Positions 23,659 to 27,959 of a stretch of DNA of 27,959 nucleotides are shown here, piece after piece; position 1 is the stretch's first letter, and every line of letters begins with the position of its first letter. The stretch is from JANNVZ01 sp046155615 (GTDB lineage: Bacteria; Bacteroidota; Bacteroidia; Flavobacteriales_D; Sanyastnellaceae). The notes below the pieces were generated by a model that saw only the letters and a list, made by a program, of their open reading frames with translations, searched no databases and was not told the DNA's origin. The DNA is taken from positions 1 to 27,959 of the forward strand of contig JBJXFP010000127.1 in assembly GCA_046155615.1 (NCBI GenBank), in the 5' to 3' direction. A program made the translations under genes and the position numbers.

Positions 23659-23879
23659 GTTGTTTTGATTGTGCCTTTTTTCAAAGGCGCGCGAAAATAC
23701 ACCTTCACTTTGGTTATCAGGCATGTCGCACAATATTCTGTAGTGTCTCAGTTTGAATTTCAGCTATGCCACTCATGATCAGTTTGTTCTTCAGTATTTC
23801 TGTTCAGCTCCGTGATGCTTCACTTTTTGAAAATTTAAGAAGTATGAATCAAGCGCACATAGGCTTGGATTGATTTAGT

Positions 23880-24215
23880 TTGCCTCGCGAAAAATTTCAT
23901 TTTTTGAAAACTTCATTCAGCATACTATTCATTCTCCTCTTCTTCTTTGCGGTCAGCGTGGATACGCTGATGTTTTGTTTTGAGGTGTCACCCGGTGTCA
24001 GTATATCGGTCATTGAAAATTTTTCAGGAGAAGAAAAGGAATCAGACACGGAAGAATCGAAAGGGAAAAATGAAGAGCCGTTGATTTCAGAAGGTAATGA
24101 CCATCTTGATTCAAATGATTTAGGCGCTTTGCCATTGACATTTGCACACCATGCCTGGTGCGCAGCCAGGTCGGGCCACAACGAATGTGTGTACTCGCCT
24201 CCTGAGGTGTTCTGA
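23880..24215 (+). CDS. Small membrane or exported protein of unknown function upstream of SulP
   Basis: Up to 111 residues, ending TGA 24213-24215. No ATG is near the front: the frame begins with TTG at 23880, and another TTG at 23904 would begin MKTSFSILFILLFFFAV. It has one hydrophobic helix (SFSILFILLFFFAVSVDTLMFCF), a very acidic stretch (GEEKESDTEESKGKNEE) and a C-terminal part with His and Cys (FAHHAWCAARSGHNECVY). The hydrophobic-then-acidic layout is more protein-like than the overlapping minus-strand ORF 23897-24307. It is co-directional with the SulP gene (103 nt gap), so it may belong to the same transcript. I do not recognise the family, and the start codon is uncertain. Confidence 0.5.
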   Translation: MPREKFHFLKTSFSILFILLFFFAVSVDTLMFCFEVSPGVSISVIENFSGEEKESDTEESKGKNEEPLISEGNDHLDSNDLGALPLTFAHHAWCAARSGHNECVYSPPEVF

Positions 24216-24318
24216 TTTATATGGGCTTGTTCTAAGCCTGAACTGAACACAACATTTTTTTTATTCAACTTTATAGTAGAGCCAGCAGCTCTGTTGTGCT
24301 GTGCCATCCATTCAATTT

Positions 24319-25899
24319 ATGAAATCTCCAATCAACATCAAGAAGGAACTTTCGTTTCAATATCTCAAAAATGATTTGCCCGCTGGTCTTGTCGTTTTCC
24401 TTGTGGCATTGCCACTTTGTCTTGGCATTGCACTGGCCAGTAATGCCCCATTATTTTCGGGAATTATTGCAGGAATAGTAGGCGGCACAGTGGTGGCTTT
24501 CGTAAGTGGTTCTTCACTCAGTGTGAGCGGTCCGGCTGCGGGACTTACTGTAATAGTAGTAGATTCTATTGAGAAGTTAGGCACCTTCGAAGTATTTCTA
24601 TTAGCCGTTGTAATTGCAGGTATTCTACAGATTGTACTTGGCTTTTTGAAGGCCGGAATTATTGGCTATTACTTTCCTTCTAGCGTCATCAAAGGAATGC
24701 TTGCTGCTATTGGCATCATCCTGATTTTGAAACAAATTCCTCATGCATTGGGATACGACAAGGACAGTGAAGGTGATTTTGATTTCATTCAAAAGGATGG
24801 AGCAAACACCTTCACAGAAATTTGGAACGCGATTCAGCATCCGCAATTGGGTGCAATCATCATAGCGCTGGTATGCATCGCAGTGCTCATTCTATGGGAA
24901 AGACCATTCTTGAAAAAATTCTCATTTTTTAGAATTGTTCCCGGTGCACTGATTGTGGTGATCATCGGTATCATCATGAATGAGTTTTTCAAATTGCAGA
25001 ATCCGACATTGTCTTTGTCTGGTGATACGCTTGTTCGGTTACCGGTCTCAAATAACTCAAGTGAATTTTTCAGTCATTTCACACTACCCGACTTCTCTGC
25101 CTTTGGCAATTATCAAGTGTATATAGTAGCATTGACTATTGCCATCATTGCAAGTCTGGAATCGTTGCTGAGCGTTGAAGCTGCTGACAAATTGGATCCG
25201 CACAAGAGGAACACCCCTGCCAATAGGGAATTGAAAGCCCAAGGCATTGGCAATCTCATTTCAGGACTTATTGGTGGACTACCACTTACCGCAGTTATTG
25301 TTCGTACTTCAGCCAACATCAATGCAGGTGGCAAAACGAAATTGTCAGCCATTTTTCATGGACTTCTTTTATTGGTAAGTGTCATATTTCTGGCCCCTCT
25401 GCTCAACAAAATTCCTTTGGCATGTCTTGCCGCGTTGTTGCTCATGGTAGGCTACAAACTGGCCAAAGTTTCGCTTTTCAAATCGATGTATCACCTTGGC
25501 TGGGCTCAGTTCCTACCATTCATAGTTACTGTGTTGGCTATTCAATTTTCTGATTTACTAAAAGGAATTGCAGTGGGTTTGCTTGTAGCCATGTTTGTGA
25601 TTCTACGCAACAATTTTAAGCGCGCATTCACGGTGAACAAGAGTATGATTCAGAACAGAGAAGAGGTTTCCATAACCTTTTCTGAAAACGTCACATTTCT
25701 AAACAAAGGGGGAATAGGTCAGGTGCTGGATGAGGTACAAGAAAATTCAACTCTCATCATTGATGGAGTGAAATGTCACAATATTGATTTGGATGTTTTG
25801 GAATTGATTCATGATTTCAAGACAGGCCCCGCTCAATTGAAAAGTATCAAAGTTGTACTTAGACACATCCCAGAGTTCAACGGATTAGCAGCTCATTGA
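24319..25899 (+). CDS. SulP/SLC26-family anion (probable bicarbonate) transporter
   Basis: 526 residues from ATG 24319. The N-terminal part has the SulP signature: NDLPAGLVVFLVALPLCLGIA, then SGSSLSVSGPAAGLTVIVV with the GPAAGLT motif of the anion site. Ten or more hydrophobic helices follow. SLESLLSVEAADKLDPHKRNT and GLIGGLPLTAVIVRTSANINAGG are the conserved TM8-TM10 region. The C-terminus (about 440-526) is a short STAS-like domain (VSITFSENVTFLNKGG, LIIDGVKCHNIDLD). SulP proteins carry sulfate, bicarbonate or other anions across the inner membrane; BicA-type members are Na+/HCO3- symporters. The carbonic anhydrase and dabA immediately downstream argue for bicarbonate. The gap to the anhydrase gene is 52 nt. 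The frame is open from 24301, but the six extra codons have no support. Confidence 0.9.
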   Translation: MKSPINIKKELSFQYLKNDLPAGLVVFLVALPLCLGIALASNAPLFSGIIAGIVGGTVVAFVSGSSLSVSGPAAGLTVIVVDSIEKLGTFEVFLLAVVIAGILQIVLGFLKAGIIGYYFPSSVIKGMLAAIGIILILKQIPHALGYDKDSEGDFDFIQKDGANTFTEIWNAIQHPQLGAIIIALVCIAVLILWERPFLKKFSFFRIVPGALIVVIIGIIMNEFFKLQNPTLSLSGDTLVRLPVSNNSSEFFSHFTLPDFSAFGNYQVYIVALTIAIIASLESLLSVEAADKLDPHKRNTPANRELKAQGIGNLISGLIGGLPLTAVIVRTSANINAGGKTKLSAIFHGLLLLVSVIFLAPLLNKIPLACLAALLLMVGYKLAKVSLFKSMYHLGWAQFLPFIVTVLAIQFSDLLKGIAVGLLVAMFVILRNNFKRAFTVNKSMIQNREEVSITFSENVTFLNKGGIGQVLDEVQENSTLIIDGVKCHNIDLDVLELIHDFKTGPAQLKSIKVVLRHIPEFNGLAAH

Positions 25900-25951
25900 A
25901 ACCATCTTGTATTACAAACTTCATAAAATTTAATACCTAAATAAATCATTC

Positions 25952-26629
25952 ATGAAAGCACATACTTCAGAAACACAGGCCACTGTAACTCCTATGAAGG
26001 CTTTACAATTTCTCAAAGAAGGAAACCAACGATTTGTAAATAACCTTAAAGTAGATCGCAATCTGTTGCAACAAGCAAACGAAACACGCGAAGGACAATG
26101 GCCGTTCGCTGTTATTCTGAGCTGCATTGACAGCCGCACATCTGCGGAGTTGATTTTCGACCAGGGATTGGGTGATGTTTTTTCCATCCGTATTGCTGGA
26201 AATATTGTGAATACTGACATTATCGGCAGCATTGAGTTCGCATGCAAAGTGGCTGGATCCAAACTTATCGTGGTGCTTGGTCATACTAAATGTGGTGCCA
26301 TCAAAGGCGCCTGCGACCATGTGGAAATGGGAAATCTTACTGAGTTGCTTGCAAAAGTTCAGCCAGCTGTGTATCAGGAGACACAAACCAGCAAGTATGA
26401 AAACCGCAACAGCGACAATCCAAAATTTGTTGAGAATGTAACAGACCTCAACATCAAACGCTCGGTGAAAACCATCGTGGACAGAAGTTACATTCTGGAA
26501 CAAATGATTGAGCGAGGAGAGATTGCCATCATTGGTGCAAAACACAATCTCGATACAGGCATGGTGAAGTTTTATGACGACACCATGATTTGCGACAAAG
26601 CAGATGTCAGAGAACAAATGAGCTACTAA
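25952..26629 (+). CDS. can: Beta-class carbonic anhydrase
   Basis: 225 residues from ATG 25952. Beta-carbonic anhydrases interconvert CO2 and bicarbonate with a zinc held by Cys, His and Cys. Here the ligands are C58 and the catalytic dyad D60/R62 in SCIDSRTSAEL, and H111 and C114 in LGHTKCGAIKGA. The RIAGNIV motif follows the first block as in the family. Length and the absence of a signal peptide indicate a cytoplasmic enzyme. It lies 52 nt after the SulP gene and 17 nt before dabA, so the three are probably co-transcribed; the enzyme would balance CO2 and bicarbonate delivered by the transporters. A 204-codon ORF on the opposite strand is a shadow. The gene symbol is by function. Confidence 0.95.
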   Translation: MKAHTSETQATVTPMKALQFLKEGNQRFVNNLKVDRNLLQQANETREGQWPFAVILSCIDSRTSAELIFDQGLGDVFSIRIAGNIVNTDIIGSIEFACKVAGSKLIVVLGHTKCGAIKGACDHVEMGNLTELLAKVQPAVYQETQTSKYENRNSDNPKFVENVTDLNIKRSVKTIVDRSYILEQMIERGEIAIIGAKHNLDTGMVKFYDDTMICDKADVREQMSY

Positions 26630-26646
26630 AAAACAGCATTGATTGT

Positions 26647-27959
26647 ATGAAACAAAGCATGTTCGATGAAGCCCATCTGCTTAACGAGTTGAAGCATTAC
26701 CTGCCTTCGCAAACTCCAATCAAGGAATTTATTCACCACAACACGCTGCATGCTTTTCAGAGCATGAAGTTTTACGATGCCATTTTCAAAGCTTCAAAGA
26801 TTTTTGGTTATCAAGTCACTATACAACTGCATGAGTTTCGGGAGTTGTATCAAATGGGAAGAATCAGAAACGATGTAATGGAGCGCGTGATTGCTGATAG
26901 AAAAGGCAAAAGCGAAGTTGCGAAGTGGAAGGAGAAATTGTTGAAAGGAAATTACCATACGCACAACGAGCCACGTATCGGAAAGCTGCGATCCAATTGG
27001 AAAAGTGCTTACGGCATTGACCTGGACAACCTGGTGCAGCCGTTGCTGTTTCGCATTCTGTGTGCCTATCTCGACCAGGGCGTTTCCATTCAGAAGTTTC
27101 CTGTAGTGAAGGATAATTTCCTCGACTCTCTTCGCTCGATGGAGAAAAATTCTTTCTCTTCATTCTTCAAAACAAAACGTGTAAAGAAATTTTTTCTATA
27201 TGGTGATTGCAGTCTTTCACATTTGCTGAAGATGGTTGTAGGAGATGAAAGCTATTTCGAACAATATGTATTCGACCAACAGTTTACACATCAAGGTTGG
27301 TCTGGTTTGGTAAGTGCTGTGGAAGACCATCCATACACGCTCATGGACAATCGCCCTATTGCATTGCTCGAGTTGATTGCGTTTGAATTGTTGCTCGAAA
27401 TGGATGCACTTGACCATGAGTTGGGCAACATGTGGCAACCGATTTCGCGCATTACTACTCAGCCGCCTTTGCATTTGTTTGATGAAGTGGAATCAACAGA
27501 ATTACAGGAAGTTTTTAAACTCTGGCAAGACGCATTTGAATGGAGTTATTACGATGAAGTGCTTTCAGGAATTTCACTGCAACTGAAGAAGGAGCCACTT
27601 GCTGTTTCGCCTAAAACCTTTCAGGCGATGTTCTGCATAGACGAGCGCGAGTGTTCAATACGCAGGCACATAGAGTATGTGGACAAGAATTGCGAAACGC
27701 TGGGCACGCCCGGCTTCTTCGGTGTGGAATTTTATTTCAAGGCGGAACACGCGAACTTTTACGACAAGCTTTGCCCAGCACCAGTCTATCCGAATTTCCT
27801 CATAAAAGAACATGGCTCGAAACACAAACGCGAACATGAATTGCTCTACACCGACCATGCGCATACATTTCTTGGTGGCACGTTGAGTTCTGTTTCACTT
27901 GGCTTTGGTGCAGGAGTGAAGTTGTTGCAAACACTGTTTCGTCCGCGCATGAGTCCTGC
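26647..27959 (+). CDS. dabA: DabA, inorganic-carbon transporter subunit (DUF2309/UPF0753), 5' part only
   Basis: ATG 26647 opens a frame that runs without a stop to the window edge: 437 codons of a protein usually around 800 residues or more. The N-terminus has IKEFIHHNTLHAFQSMKF, the DUF2309 'HN-LH-F' motif. FCIDERECSIRRHIE carries the family's C-x-D pair (C330, D332), matching zinc ligands C351 and D353 of Halothiobacillus DabA2; GTPGFFGVEF follows as expected. The other two ligands, a His and a Cys, lie beyond the window. DabA is a beta-carbonic-anhydrase-like cytoplasmic subunit which, with the NuoL/MrpA-like membrane protein DabB, hydrates CO2 vectorially using ion motive force. It is 17 nt after the carbonic anhydrase gene. 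No dabB is seen upstream. Confidence 0.93.
   Translation, partial: MKQSMFDEAHLLNELKHYLPSQTPIKEFIHHNTLHAFQSMKFYDAIFKASKIFGYQVTIQLHEFRELYQMGRIRNDVMERVIADRKGKSEVAKWKEKLLKGNYHTHNEPRIGKLRSNWKSAYGIDLDNLVQPLLFRILCAYLDQGVSIQKFPVVKDNFLDSLRSMEKNSFSSFFKTKRVKKFFLYGDCSLSHLLKMVVGDESYFEQYVFDQQFTHQGWSGLVSAVEDHPYTLMDNRPIALLELIAFELLLEMDALDHELGNMWQPISRITTQPPLHLFDEVESTELQEVFKLWQDAFEWSYYDEVLSGISLQLKKEPLAVSPKTFQAMFCIDERECSIRRHIEYVDKNCETLGTPGFFGVEFYFKAEHANFYDKLCPAPVYPNFLIKEHGSKHKREHELLYTDHAHTFLGGTLSSVSLGFGAGVKLLQTLFRPRMSP

Noticed and set aside
26003..26617. 204-codon ORF opposite the carbonic anhydrase gene
   Set aside because: The plus strand has all zinc ligands and the family length; the antisense frame has no recognisable features.
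1..27959. tRNA, rRNA, CRISPR arrays, insertion sequences, att sites
   Set aside because: I looked for TpsiC-arm sequences, regularly spaced repeats, transposase motifs and terminal inverted repeats and found none that hold up; a tRNAscan and repeat search would settle it.

Overview
The window is chromosomal DNA of a member of the Bacteroidota, most likely near the Chitinophagales or Sphingobacteriales. The evidence is two secreted proteins with type IX secretion (T9SS, Por) C-terminal sorting domains, a DUF4625-type lipoprotein, Bacteroidota-type DnaA and diaminopimelate decarboxylase, almost no Shine-Dalgarno sequences, and moderate G+C. It is densely coded. I see no tRNA, rRNA, CRISPR array, insertion sequence or prophage.

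Layout. 1-933: 3' part of a GH65 maltose-phosphorylase-like gene, tail to tail with a nucleotide-sugar epimerase (944-1981, minus). 2198-6691: a 1,497-residue exported protein of unknown function with internal repeats. 6703-11065 (minus): a three-gene surface cluster, read as DUF4625 lipoprotein, T9SS-secreted propeller protein, T9SS-secreted Asp-box protein with a Cys-Asp-Cys-Cys motif. 11272-17452: metabolic and housekeeping genes in mixed orientation: lysA, a 98-residue unknown, purine nucleoside phosphorylase, moaE, a GH3-family adenylating enzyme, a membrane lipoprotein and a propeller-like exported protein. 17547-17621: a micro-ORF that is essentially only a signal peptide, followed by a bidirectional terminator. 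17743-19173: dnaA. 19553-23132: a YbgC-type thioesterase, an RhlE-type DEAD-box helicase and a SIMPL-like exported protein. 23212-23658: a J-domain/KTSC-domain fusion. 23880-27959: a small membrane protein, then a SulP anion transporter, a beta-carbonic anhydrase and the first 437 codons of dabA (DUF2309/UPF0753).

The most interesting region is the right end. SulP transporter, beta-carbonic anhydrase and the DabA subunit of an energy-coupled inorganic-carbon accumulator lie in series on one strand, with only 17 nt between the last two. This looks like a dissolved-inorganic-carbon supply module in what is probably a heterotroph. The dabA gene runs off the window edge. The expected membrane partner DabB is not upstream of it and should lie downstream or elsewhere.

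Other points to check are the signal-peptide micro-ORF with a possible frameshift at an A-run, a purine nucleoside phosphorylase with Asp where 6-oxopurine-specific enzymes have Asn, the Cys-cluster Asp-box protein, and four convergent gene pairs whose ends abut or overlap with no room for a standard terminator.
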